Assembly: GCA_905116865.2 (NCBI GenBank) | Contig: CAJHNH020000494.1 | Span: 745,928-809,927, forward strand | Direction of reading: 5' to 3' | From: Candidula unifasciata | Lineage: Eukaryota > Mollusca > Gastropoda > Stylommatophora > Geomitridae | DNA: 64,000 nt | Part shown: positions 54,839 through 63,707 of the stretch, in pieces | Numbering within the stretch: position 1 is the stretch's first letter | Layout of the letters: each line of letters begins with the position of its first letter | Made by a program: the position numbers and the translations under genes | The notes under the pieces: model-generated | Databases searched by the model: none | What the model was told of the DNA's origin: nothing | The model's input: the letters and a program-made list of their open reading frames with translations, nothing else

Positions 54839-57800
54839 TTCTGAAATCCTTATTTATATACTCTATATACTTTATACAGGGCTTTCATTGTATTTGTGTA
54901 AAGCATGTTTTTTACACATCTATGTTTGTATATACATGGTAACTTAGTTGTACATAAATAGGTATATATAAGTGTGGATGTATGTACCTAGTGAGTAGAA
55001 ATATGTGTGTGTGTATATTTTTGCCACATATGTGTACTCTACTTTTTCAGAATATGAGACACAGTACAACATACATGTACACATATACAGCACACACGCG
55101 CGCGCACACGCACACTCACACACCAACCAAATCAAACCAAACCAAACAAAACCAATAATTTGAACTGAAGTTTAGATCTGATGAATACAAAGAAGTCTTT
55201 ATAAAGGCTTTCTCTATTTAGTCTTTGTAACTTTTCTGAATGCCTAATAATTAATTTGTTTGATATTTCTAGTCATAAGAAACTTGACATAGTACTGCAG
55301 CAAATTTTACAATCACTAAACCAGCATATTAACAGCAACATGTTCTGGTTTGGGGTGACTGTTCTGAATGGATTCAAAACCAAGTAGGTTGTTTTAAAAG
55401 TCTTTATTGTTTTTTTGCTCTTAATTCTTTTTTTCCAAATATCTTTATTTGAAATTTATGATTTACCTTTTATACATCCTCAGAATTCTAACATTTTTTA
55501 CCATTACTTTTTGAAGAAGCAAAATTTTTAAAACCAAATTTACTACCAGTAAATCACATAAGGTAGACACTGTAGCATAGCAGCTAGATTCTCACCTGCG
55601 GTCCTGAAGGTTTAGGATTCAAATCCCTGTAATGTCAGATTTTTCATTTCAAAACTGACTCCCAAGCTGATCCAGTCTATAATTGGTACTAGGTAATGTT
55701 ATGAAAAGTAAAGGTAGCTGGTGGGATGTTAACCTATTGAGTGCCATTTGGTCTATAAAATAAATGTCTATCACTGTATGCTCGATGCACCCCTGACATA
55801 GTAAGGGCTCTTTACTTTGCTTTGGACAATTTGGAGAATTTCAGTACAATGCATGAAATTAAGCTCCACTACAACCCAAATGTGTCTGCTAGAACCCTTC
55901 ATATATATATATATATATATACTGTCTAAAGTTTCTTGGTTTGTGGCTTGAAGTAGTTTAGTGTTTGAGATTGTATCTGGCCAGAAAATTTTGATAATTC
56001 TACGTAGACATGTGTGGTGGAAGGTGGACAGCTTATGTGCATCCTTTTTGGTCATTCTCCAACATACCGCTCGATAAAGAAGAACTGGCAAAATGATCTT
56101 GTAGATATCACAAATAATAAATATATATATATATATATATTAGAGCTGTACCTAACATTCACTTCGGGTCTGAATACTGTAACTAGCTATTCAGTATTCG
56201 GCCGAATATTTGCAGTCGGCCTGAATACGAATAGTAGTTACCTTACACCCGCTTCTGCATATGCTGCCTTAATGCTGACAATATGGAACTATTGGTTTTG
56301 TTAAAAGCTAATGCTGCTTTCATGCATTAACTAAGCTGTCAGTGACAGTTTAAGGGTTTAGTTACTTGTTATATAATACTTAGAATACTTTCATTTCTAG
56401 TTATTATTTACCACAGACTGACTAGTTAGTTAGGATGCCAAAGAAACAGAGGTCAAAGCTTTGTCTGTTTTTGCCAATGATTTACTTGAGTCTGAGACTA
56501 TGGTTGAGCTTTTGTGAAGTTCTAAAAGTTTCTTTTGGTCAGCGTACCTCTTGACATTCTTGGTGAATGTATTTTTTTACACCGATGTAATTATTTTATA
56601 CACTAAAGGATGCAAAACATAAAATGTTTTTAAATGTTTACCCACCTTTTGCGAAGCCATTTGACATTCTAGATTTTATACACTACATATTTGTATTCCC
56701 ATTCGGCCAAATAGATGGTCCCATTATTCATATTCGGCCGAATAGTGATAGTCACCTATTTCGTACAGCTCTAATGTGTATATTATATATATATATATAT
56801 ATATGTTTTTACAGCTAGGCTTGTCATTTTTGGTTCTTGAACCAGGGAGAAACTTATCATGACCCTGATTCTTGTCTCCAAATACTGAGAAATATGAAAT
56901 CTTTTTTGTAACCTGCAGCACGTGCATCTTTTTTTTTTATTCACTTGACATGAATGATACGAGTTACAGGTTGATTCTTGGGAATAGGATCAGTGGATTT
57001 CATTTCTTGAAGGAAGAAAATGAATAATAGGGAAAAAGAAGAGACTTGCCAACAGGTTAGAAACTGAGCTGATCTTATTAAGGAAATATGTCAGATACAC
57101 ATGGAAGTGGCAACAGTTGTCCTGAAATCTTATGCGCTTATTGGGGAAAAGTCTTACTGCAAGCCGGTCCTGCTAGACACTCGCTATCACCATGGTCTGT
57201 GATACCCATACATACCTGTAGTATAGCATAACACTGTTGGAAAGATGTAAGTGCCCAACAACAAAGAGACTGTTTACTGGTCATGTAATAAAGGAAGAAT
57301 TGGAGAATATCATGACTGAAAAGATCAGGGAAAGAGGCACACCCAAAAGTGATGCTGGATTGACCAAGATCATAGCCAGAAAATAAACACTGTAGATCCA
57401 TATTACCAAAGAAGATCTGTGCAGTCATGAATATCAAACCTGTTAAACTGGTAGAACTCCTGATCACCTCAAATCTTTTGCTCTCTCTGTTTATCCAGGA
57501 TTAAAGAATATCCAGAGTTTTGCAGACAAATGATAAGGATACCTCACTTCTTTCGGCTGCCAGCTCACCTAATTGAGGTAAGGGTCGTGCCATTTAGGTG
57601 CCAAAAGTTGTTGCTTTTTGACTTGTAGGTGATAATAAGGAAACAAATTTTAGAATTGCTCAAAAATGTGAATCTTCAGCATTTTGAGCCTGTCAGGTTC
57701 ATTGTCGTCAATATCAACCATTTTGACTCAACTCTGTGACTTGCTTTCTCTTTTCTTTTTCTTTAGTGACTCCAAGTGTTTGTAATTTGTCTGAATATTC

Positions 57801-60800
57801 TCTCTCCACACTCTTCTTGGTCTGCCTCCTGGCCTACTCCCATTCACTTCTTTTACGGTTTCAGTTTCTGTCTGTTATCTGCCATTCTCTATATGCTCCA
57901 ACTATGTGTACTTTCGTATTCAAGGAGTAACTTATATCCTGTGCCCATCTTCGTGTTAGTCAGTCCCTACCCCTCCTTCCTGGTAGCATGCCTTCTGTCA
58001 TTACATTTTCCAGTCCCCCATGGTGCTTGATATGACCAAAATATTTCAGCTTCCAAGACAAGATGGTGTTATTCTTCACAAAATCTTTAAAATAGCATTA
58101 TCTGGAAGAAAATAAACAAAATTTGATTTCTAAGAGTTTTATCATTTGTGATATCTACAAGAAGGCTGAAAATACAGGATGCCTGCTCCGGCCTGCATCT
58201 CACCATGCCAACATGGTTTATTGACCATCTGTAGTTATATTATTAACTCTCTGAGTCCCAAAGAACGCAGCATACATTCACAGGTTCCTACCTAGAAGCA
58301 CAATTTACGCATGGTGCGCTGATTGTATGTCTCTATTTACTATCACTTGGGCCTGTGATGCTAAACCCACTGGGACTCAAAGAGTTAAGGGTCATCATCT
58401 TCCTGTAACACTGCCTGTTATTGGGACAAAGGTTTCAATTGACTGTCTGATCAGCTCCCTCCAGCTATGATGGTCAGATGCAGTGGGATTCATGGTTGCA
58501 TACCTAAGGCCTTTCCAGGCAAGTTCTGTATCCAGTTCTTGTTTGGTCTGCCTCCTCTCTTCTCTTCTAGTGAGCCCTGTAATGTTTTTGAGAGAATGTT
58601 AGATCATATTACATGTCCATACCATTGCATTTTCCTTTTGTTTTCACTGTTTTCTTCTTCTTGTGTTCGCTTTCTGATTTACACCGACAAACAGGTTCTT
58701 GTGATAAACTTGACTGTTTTTATAAGTTCATTTTTAGTCCCATACAACTTTGTATACAGTGATGACTCACTGGGCCAGTATTCCTTTCTTAATGGGCTGA
58801 ACAAGGGACAGTCTTGCAGGACATGTTCTGTAGTCTGCATACATAGCCCACAAGGGCAAAAAGGTGAACTACTTAGACGAAGCCTGTGCATATGCTGTTA
58901 AGTTTATGTCCTGTCCTGAGACGTAGGACAATGACCTGCCCATGCCGGTCAAGTAGGTGGTAGTCATCTTTGGCCAGACTCTGTTCATTTCTAATAGCCT
59001 GGATGGCCCTTTTCTTCTCATAGTATGTTACTGCATTCTCTTCCTGGTCACATTCTGCCCCTTTTTTAGCAAGTTTATCTGCGGTTTAGTTTCCTGAGAT
59101 TTTCCTCTGTATTTGAGAGGTTAATGGTTGCCAGTGTGCTGGGTAATTCAGTGAACTTCGTCTTTCATAAGAGTTTTTTCCTGTGTGGGTTCCTACTATG
59201 GGAAAAACAAAAATAGACCCACTGCCTACCCAAAAGCATGTCGTAAGAGTCGACTAATTGGGAGCTTCCTTCCAAGTCGCAGTGCATCTGCCTGAGAGGC
59301 AAGGAACCAAGTCTGCATACAACTGTCAAACGGATGCACACGCAAGACTCAGGTTGTGGAACAGGACTGCAGTCCAGAAGTGGACAAACAACCAGAACTT
59401 TCTGCCGGAGTTTACAGCTGGTGAATGAGAAAAAGAAGATAGGAATTTTAAACCTTTTTTTTCCCTTATTTTTCACAGAAAAGAGTTGTAATATTTTTTT
59501 GACATTTTTAGTAACCAAAAAGTAAAGGACCCTTTTCCACACCTTCAGGCATATTAGGCATATAGGGCTAGACCTATATTTTATAGACTAAGCGGTACTA
59601 GGTGGGTGATCTGGTCAGCATCATGCCAGCGACCTTTACTTCCCAGAACTGTAACTGGTACTGATGCAAGGCTTGGCCGACCTGAGAGCCAAGGTCATTT
59701 TTGAAAAAGTCCATCAGTAACTACATCCAGATTGAAACTTGGCAGGAATTAGGGGGTGATGATGAATTTGATACCATCCTGGTAGGCAGACAGCATGCCA
59801 TCGATAATCTGAGGTCTCTAAATACTGAGGTGGGTGTGGTTAAGGCTTGGCAGCTGAATATGTACCATTAACATTGGCATCACAGAGTAGGGTATTCACT
59901 TACCTTGGCAACCTGAAAAAAATTGCCAAACGTTGAGATGTTCAGTCATGTGGATGTGGAAAGCAAGGGGAAACTTACACATTACATATCCCTAAAAGCT
60001 CTGAACCTACGGAAAGCTTCTTAGAATACTGTGGACCAAGAAGAAAGAAGACAAACACCAACATCCTGCATGACCTGAACATCAAGGAAAACTGACTGGT
60101 AAACAGCATCCTCTCCAGAAAACAGGTATTTTTGACGTGTCAAGCATCATTGCGGTCTATATAAAATGGTGACGGAGGGTGCACTTTCTGGAAAATTTTG
60201 TAGAGGCCGAACTCTACGAGGGTGGCTACAGGACACTGAAGATGTGTTGGCTATGATATCACACAGGGTTGCAGAAATGGCTAGAGAAAGACTTTCAGGT
60301 GTGCCATGAAGAAAGCAACATTCTGTGAAGGACCTGCTTACTGATGATGATGATCATCATTGAGTTTTGCTGTGACTAATTTCCGAATATGGATTCTGGA
60401 AAAAAAGTTCAGGAGTTTATTATAAATTAGACTTGATGGATTAAAGATTACTTTAACAACTCTTAATCTGTTGCTGGTATTATGAAACAAAGATGGTGAT
60501 AATATACTTGCTACATGATGCATTCACATGTCGTAATTGTAACTGACTCTAAAAGCATGCTGAAAAAGGTGAAGACAGGGATGCTTCGAGCAGAGTGGCT
60601 AGTTTCACTGGAAGTGTCACGGGTGGTGAGCATACTTTAGATCTTTTCTCTAGACCATCCCAGAATGGTGGGTAATGAACAGGATTGGCTGGATCTGCAC
60701 CACTGGGTGGTGAATTGATACATGACAAGGCAGATGTAGTCAAGGCCCTTTGGGAACAAGCAACAGAATCAGTAAAGAAAGATTATTATTATGGCCTGAG

Positions 60801-63210
60801 AATGAGGCATCTGGGTGTAACCAGAAAGTCTGGTCGGCTCAATACACTGAGGAAAGGCAAGACAGACATAACAAGATCCATCATTTTTGGAAAGGCAAGA
60901 CAGACTTTTAACCATTTTGTGACTGATACCACGGTACTGGAACTCTGCGCTGGCTGCTGAAGATGAGGATGGAGCATTCATTGGAATGCCCCCAGTGCTT
61001 GACTCATCTCATCTCTGGCCCCTTGAGTGGACAAAGAATCTACTAAATAAGCACTGCAATGTGAAACTAGTGGACTAAGGGAGACAAGGAAATCAAGATA
61101 AATCCTTAAGTGAAGCCAAAGGTATCATATAGGATTCAATCCGGATCTCAGATTGGACTAGATAGCATGGAGTGGAAAAAGCTGTGTGCCTTGTTGAAGA
61201 AGAATCGATGTCACAGTACTCGGGACACTCCCATGAGCACTCTGTCCTCATCTTCAGCAGCAACCCGAGAGTTACAATTCTAATGGCAACAGTAACTGTT
61301 TGATTGTTTATCCGTCTCGCCCTTCCCTTGAGTGTTGAGCATCGGCCAGATCCCCTGGTAACTCCCTGCAACGCCATTCTTCTTAGACCTTAACGTTTTA
61401 TTTTTCATCCGCACTGTTTACTCGCTTCCAAAGGGCCCTCACAGGATTTAGCTTTTTATACATCAATTCACCAAGTGTTGCACAGTTGACCAGTCTAACT
61501 GCCTGCTCATTTCCCAACACACTGACATGACCCTGAGAAAATATTAAAAGGATGCTTACTGCCAAGGACCTCTGTAGTGATGCTTGCCACTCTTAACGAA
61601 GCATGCTTGTCTCCAACTTTCTCAACATGCTCTGAGTCAGTTACAATCACATGTGTGTACAGCTGATTTGACAGCCTTGTGTGGCAAAAACATCACAATA
61701 TGATTATGTTCATGATTTATCCATGAGTCCAAGAAATAAGCATTAATTTTATTCATAGTTGCTGCCTTAATTTTCTGTGCAAATTATTTTTGGCAGATGA
61801 ATCCCCTAGCTAATATTCCAAGGGGTTTTACCCAGCCTGACATCTACGGCCCACCTGGGGCTCAGAATCTGCCGCAAGCCATGGCAAATCTGGCCTTGTC
61901 AGGACGACCTTCAAGAACGCCCACACAGGCCAATGCATTCTTTACTCTGCAGCATCATCAGCAGCCGAAGCAGTGGCAGAAGAACCAACAGCAGCAGCTG
62001 AAACAACAGCAGCAACAGCACCTGCTGCAACAGCAAAATCAGCAACAAGTGGAACAGCTGCTGCAACAGGAACTGAAACTGCGACAGCAGAAGCAACTGC
62101 AGCAGCAGCTTGACAGCAACAGCAGCTAGACCAGCGACGGCAGCTAGAGCAGCATCAGTGGCCAGAGCAGCAACAGCAGAAGCAGCAGGAACTGGGACAG
62201 CAGCAGCTGCAGCAGGAACTGAAACAGCGACAGGAGAAGCTACTACAACAGCAGCTTGAACAGCAGAAGCAGATAGAGCAGCAAAAGAAGATAGAGCAGC
62301 AAAAAAAGATAGAGCTGCAAAAGAAAATAGAGCAGCAAAAGCAGACCGAGCAGCAAAATAATATAGAGCAGCAGCAGCACTTAGAGCAGCAAAAGAAGAT
62401 AGAGCAGCAAAAGAAAATAGAGCAGCAAAAGAAGATAGAGCAGCAAAAGAAGATAGAGCAGCAAAAGAAGATAGAGCAGCAAAAGAAGATAGAGCAGCAA
62501 AAGAAGATAGAGCAGCAAAAGAAGATAGAGCAGCAAAAGAAGATAGAGCAGCAGAAGAAGATAGAGCAGCAAAAGAAGATAGAGCAGCAGAAGAAGATAG
62601 AGCAGCAGAAGAAGATAGAGCAGCAGAAGAAGATAGAGCAGCAGAAGAAGATAGAGCAGCAAAAGAAGATAGAGCAGCAGCAGTGGTTAGAGCAGCAACA
62701 GAATATAAAGCAGCAGCAGTGGAAGAGAGCAGAGCAGCAGAAGAAGAGCAGAGCAAGAAAGCGGATAGAGCAGCAGCAGTGGTTAGAGCAGCAACAGAAT
62801 ATAAAGCAGCAGCAGTGGCAAGAGCAGCAGCAGTGGCAAGAGCAGCAGCAGTGGCAAGAGCAGCAGCAGTGGCAAGAGCAGCAGCAGCGGTTAGAGCAAC
62901 AGCAGTGGCTAGAGCAGCAACAGAATATAAAGCAGCAGCAGTGGCAAGAGCAGCAGCAGTGGTTAGAGCATCAGCAGTGGCTAGAGCAGCAACAGAATAT
63001 AAAGCAGCAGCAGTTGCTGGTACAGCAGCAGCAGTGGCAAGAGCAGCAGCAGTGGCAAGAGCAGCAGCAGTGGCAAGAGCAGCAGCAGTGGCAAGAGCAG
63101 CAGCAGTGGCAAGAGCAGCAGCAGTGGCAAAACAGCAGCAGTGGCTAAAACAGCAGCATCAGTGGCTAGAACAGCAACAGTGGCTGTTACAGCAAGAGCA
63201 GCAGCTGCAA

Positions 63211-63242
<32 letters not shown>

Positions 63243-63707
63243 GTGGATGCAACAGGGAATATGGCTGCAACAGCACCTACAGCTACCGCAGCAACTACAG
63301 CTACCACAGCAGCTGGAACAGCATCCGCAAGAGCACCAGCACCAGCATCAACAAGAGCATCTGAATCATCAGCTTCAACAGCAGCAGCAGGAGCTTCAAC
63401 AGCAGCCAGTCGATGCAATAGGCATTAACTTGCCAATGATGTCAAGTAAATGTTTTCTTGTTAAATTTCAGTTTTTAAATTATGTTTTTGCTGTCAGGCA
63501 AATTTTGCATATATTCTCACTTTCAGAAGAGCATCATTATGGTTAACAGCTCAGTCAAACTTATCAGGTCAAACATGGAGGACTGGGCATGGCAGAATGT
63601 TTAGCTTTAAACTAATTTTTTTTTCCATTTTTTTCCCCTTAGATAACGCTTTGCTAATGATTTTCCACATTTGGATTGAAGTCTATCGTTTTGCTGCCCG
63701 AGTTTAG
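51461..63707 (+). CDS. CNOT1 MIF4G-like domain fused to a Gln-rich repeat (divergent CNOT1-like gene)
   Basis: Coding exons: 51484-51654 (from ATG; the acceptor may be at 51460/51466), 53585-53709, 55273-55383, 57499-57577, 61797 onward, and possibly 63643-63707. The first four join in phase to 162 codons that align throughout with the MIF4G-like, TTP-binding region of human CNOT1 (about residues 800-1000, from memory). Examples: ANTYIQKFYNYPPRPSL for ANSYFQRIYNHPPHPTM, ESYRFFPEYRDRNL for EEYRFFPQYPDKEL, and IKEYPEFC for [8 protein letters not shown]. CNOT1 is the scaffold of the CCR4-NOT deadenylase, and this region docks RNA-binding adaptors in the cytoplasm. No exons for the preceding ~800 residues are seen upstream in this window, and none of the downstream CNOT1 domains follow. 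A Pro/Gly/Ala-rich start and a long Q/K/E repeat follow instead. As assembled, the frame opened at 61797 stops at 62127. It could be a retained paralogue, a partial duplicate, or a decaying gene. Confidence 0.72.
51845..52000 (-). mobile_element. SINE-like family B, diverged, sense minus
   Basis: gtggttgttcatcaacttct, ccaggacttgagttctgcat and ttgcctttcaagaaggtgca. Lies in the intron after exon a. Confidence 0.6.
52285..52545 (-). mobile_element. SINE family A, minus strand, near full length
   Basis: catatagggctagacctatc, ttccaaggacttcccctggt, tacccattgaaggttggctc, and the head region tctaactgctctaccatggt ending ctccctc. Confidence 0.85.
52550..52690 (+). mobile_element. LINE ORF2 extreme C-terminal fragment
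   Basis: gattgcaaaagatagcatga followed by gagtaggttgagggcctgtg corresponds to the ...ELVEGLC end seen at 33920-34150. Confidence 0.5.
52860..53265 (+). mobile_element. LINE RNase H fragment D4
   Basis: gagtatgttgagaaaggtgg, tatagttagcatcctttgga, ggaaatgagcaggcagatag, actgactggttctgccccac and a Cys-coding end (cagtgtcctgagcgctatg). Parallel to D5, with deletions. Confidence 0.8.
53275..53440 (-). mobile_element. SINE family A, minus strand, partial
   Basis: gggctagacctatattttta, ccaattggtacaagacgggt, gatgtagtcagcatcacacc and tacccactcaaggctgggtc. Confidence 0.87.
53585..53709 (+). CDS. CNOT1-like exon b
   Basis: Reads DILECILHKLLESYRFFPEY then RDRNLCIAAQIFGGMVEHHI and IT, 41 codons plus two bases. 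FGG.(I/V)E is the invariant block of the CNOT1 MIF4G-like domain. Acceptor tatgtttcacag. Donor CAC|GTGGGT is chosen over GTAATT four bases later because only it keeps the frame into exon c. Confidence 0.88.
54355..54545 (+). mobile_element. LINE ORF2 C-terminal fragment
   Basis: aaaatatggaaaatgcaatg, ggcctctcaaaaacaataat, acattgactggacaggcctt and gcctctgaccgtcatgatgg. It is the inverted relative of the fragment at 58370-58640 (WTGL...A..DR..W tail). Confidence 0.7.
54535..54750 (+). repeat. Short tandem repeat, unit about 46 bp
   Basis: Three to four copies of gacccagcagcacctagtgt / tacaggaccatccaacagca / actggt. The first copy is split by part of the local duplication. Confidence 0.9.
54775..54840. 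repeat. AT-rich (TA)n microsatellite
   Basis: Imperfect TA repeats with ttt interruptions. Confidence 0.9.
55273..55383 (+). CDS. CNOT1-like exon c
   Basis: One completing base, then HKKLDIVLQQILQSLNQHIN, SNMFWFGVTVLNGFKTK. Matches [20 protein letters not shown] / IAALDRFKNR of human CNOT1. Acceptor gatatttctag, donor CAA|GTAGGT. Confidence 0.87.
55560..55815 (+). mobile_element. SINE family A, diverged copy
   Basis: cactgtagcatagcagctag, tgcggtcctgaaggtttagg, ttcaaatccctgtaatg (B-box-like), ccatttggtctataaaat and tagtaagggctctttacttt. Confidence 0.8.
55816..56100 (-). mobile_element. LINE ORF2 C-terminal region fragment
   Basis: The minus strand reads MPVLLYRAVCWRMTKKDAHK then LSTFHHTCLRRIIKIFWPDT and ISNTKLLQAT. 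This is the thumb/C-terminal signature (VLLYG.E.W, F...CLRRI..I.W). An AT repeat (55896-55920) interrupts it. Confidence 0.88.
56141..56773. mobile_element. hAT-like non-autonomous element with tagagctgtac ends (633 bp)
   Basis: Starts tagagctgtac and ends gtacagctcta, perfect 11-bp inverted ends, with second inverted blocks at some distance (attcggccgaatat near 56197, atattcggccgaatag near 56730). Inserted in a (TA)n tract, so the 8-bp target duplication (atatatat / atgtgtat) is only partly readable. A short frame near 56435 (MPKKQRSKLC) could be a transposase leftover. It lies in the intron between exons c and d. Confidence 0.75.
57000..57445 (+). mobile_element. Degenerate LINE ORF2 C-terminal fragments
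   Basis: gcgcttattggggaaaagtc is a diverged LINE tail. Then ctgtttactggtcatgtaat with TEKIRERG-like coding (57250-57345) is a diverged (L)TGHV...GKRGRGRP block. Frames are broken. Confidence 0.5.
57499..57577 (+). CDS. CNOT1-like exon d
   Basis: Reads IKEYPEFCRQMIRIPHFFRL then PAHLIE, ending in phase 0. Matches [20 protein letters not shown] / PHHLQEY of CNOT1. Acceptor tttatccag, donor GAG|GTAAGG, both good. Confidence 0.9.
57725..58080 (-). mobile_element. LINE ORF2 C-terminal fragment, minus strand
   Basis: caagcaccatgggggactgg (read on minus), a gaaggaggggtagggact block and a gaagatgggcacaggat block match 31375-31570 in opposite orientation. The plus-strand frames here are shadows. Confidence 0.65.
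58370..58640 (-). mobile_element. LINE ORF2 C-terminal fragment, minus strand
   Basis: The minus strand reads TGLTRREEGRQTKNWIQNL then PGKALGMQP, the basic RR..GRQ..W block and the WTGL tail of LINE ORF2. Degenerate, with stops. Confidence 0.65.
58660..59160 (-). mobile_element. LINE RNase H end plus Cys/His tail, minus strand
   Basis: The minus strand reads ADKLAKKGAECDQEENAVTY, later VIVLRLRTGHKLN, then CPCGLCMQTTEHVLQDCPLF and YWPSESSLYTKLYG, ending NELIKTVKFI. It has in-frame stops and small shifts. This copy is the best match found to the units of minisatellites 1 and 4. Confidence 0.88.
59185..59440 (+). mobile_element. SINE-like family B, full copy, sense plus
   Basis: tgtgtgggttcctactatgg, aaagcatgtcgtaagagtcg, agtgcatctgcctgagaggc, caggttgtggaacaggactg and gtttacagctggtgaatgag, then aaaaagaag. 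Confidence 0.88.
59518..59720 (-). mobile_element. SINE family A, minus strand, partial
   Basis: aaaaagtaaaggaccctttt, ggcatatagggctagaccta, gatctggtcagcatcatgcc and gagagccaaggtcatttttg. Confidence 0.87.
59930..60350 (+). mobile_element. LINE ORF2 C-terminal fragment with gatgatgatgatc tail
   Basis: Degenerate coding: LRKAS.NTVDQEERRQTPT, then GKFCRGRTLRGWLQDTEDVL, then the tail ttactgatgatgatgatcat. Same order as 12577-12960, with stops and shifts. Confidence 0.7.
60545..61010 (+). mobile_element. LINE RNase H fragment D5
   Basis: Reads LAGSAPLGGELIHDKADVVK then ALWEQATESVKKDYYYGLRM and RHLGVTRKSGRLNTLRKGKT. The RNase H end before it is broken (ccatcccagaatggtggg). The clearest copy of the D family. 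Confidence 0.85.
61190..61680 (-). mobile_element. LINE RNase H fragment D6, minus strand
   Basis: agtactcgggacactcccat, cttcagcagcaacccgagag, gtccgtctcgcccttccctt-like blocks and aatcagtcattcccaacaca-like blocks parallel D2 and D3. D5 and D6 face each other with about 180 bp between them. Confidence 0.78.
61797..63445 (+). CDS. CNOT1-like exon e: Pro/Gly start and Gln-rich repeat domain (frame broken twice)
   Basis: Acceptor atttttggcag, phase 0 with exon d. Reads MNPLANIPRGFTQPDIYGPP then GAQNLPQAMANLALSGRPS, then Gln-rich. That frame ends at TAG 62127. One base off, the frame is open from 62114 to a TAA at 63146 and encodes (IEQQKK)n (62260-62680) and (QQQWQE)n (62690-63125). A second one-base change near 63130 moves the Q frame again, and it runs to 63445 where CAA|GTAAAT could be a donor. 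Each repeat period is a multiple of 3 (18 bp), which preserves frame. Either the assembly dropped two bases in low-complexity sequence, or the domain is truly broken. The hexapeptide pattern suggests helix or coiled coil. Confidence 0.65.
62260..62690 (+). repeat. 18-bp coding repeat (IEQQKK), about 24 copies
   Basis: Units of atagagcagcaaaagaag with caa/cag and aaa/aag exchanges that are mostly synonymous in the Q frame (caa and cag both Gln, aaa and aag both Lys). Confidence 0.93.
62690..63130 (+). repeat. 18-bp coding repeat (QQQWQE) with EQQQNIKQQQW variants
   Basis: Units of cagcagcagtggcaagag and longer units with cagcaacagaatataaag. All are in the Q frame, with Trp at a fixed spacing of six residues. 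Confidence 0.9.
63643..63707 (+). CDS. CNOT1-like candidate last exon
   Basis: A strong polypyrimidine acceptor (tccatttttttccccttag) precedes it. Joined to 63445 in the last Q frame, it adds NNALLMIFHIWIEVYRFAAR and V, then TAG. It has no recognisable motif. The gene could equally use another exon beyond the window. Confidence 0.35.

Larger units (their letters stand above)
53890..54960 (+). repeat. Diverged local duplication within the intron
   Basis: Four blocks occur twice in the same order: gttacattcattatatttga (53897) and gttacattcatcatatttga (54570); tctatcttcacag (53949, 54632); tagttcagtttatacaagg (54065) and tagttcagtttacaagg (54751); tttctgaaatcctt (54152, 54838). Spacing is about 680 bp, so a segment of about 370 bp was duplicated in direct orientation. 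LINE and tandem-repeat sequence now lies between the copies. Confidence 0.7.

Noticed and set aside
61911..62756. 281-codon Ala/Ser/Leu-rich minus-strand frame
   Set aside because: Antisense shadow of the Gln-rich coding repeat.
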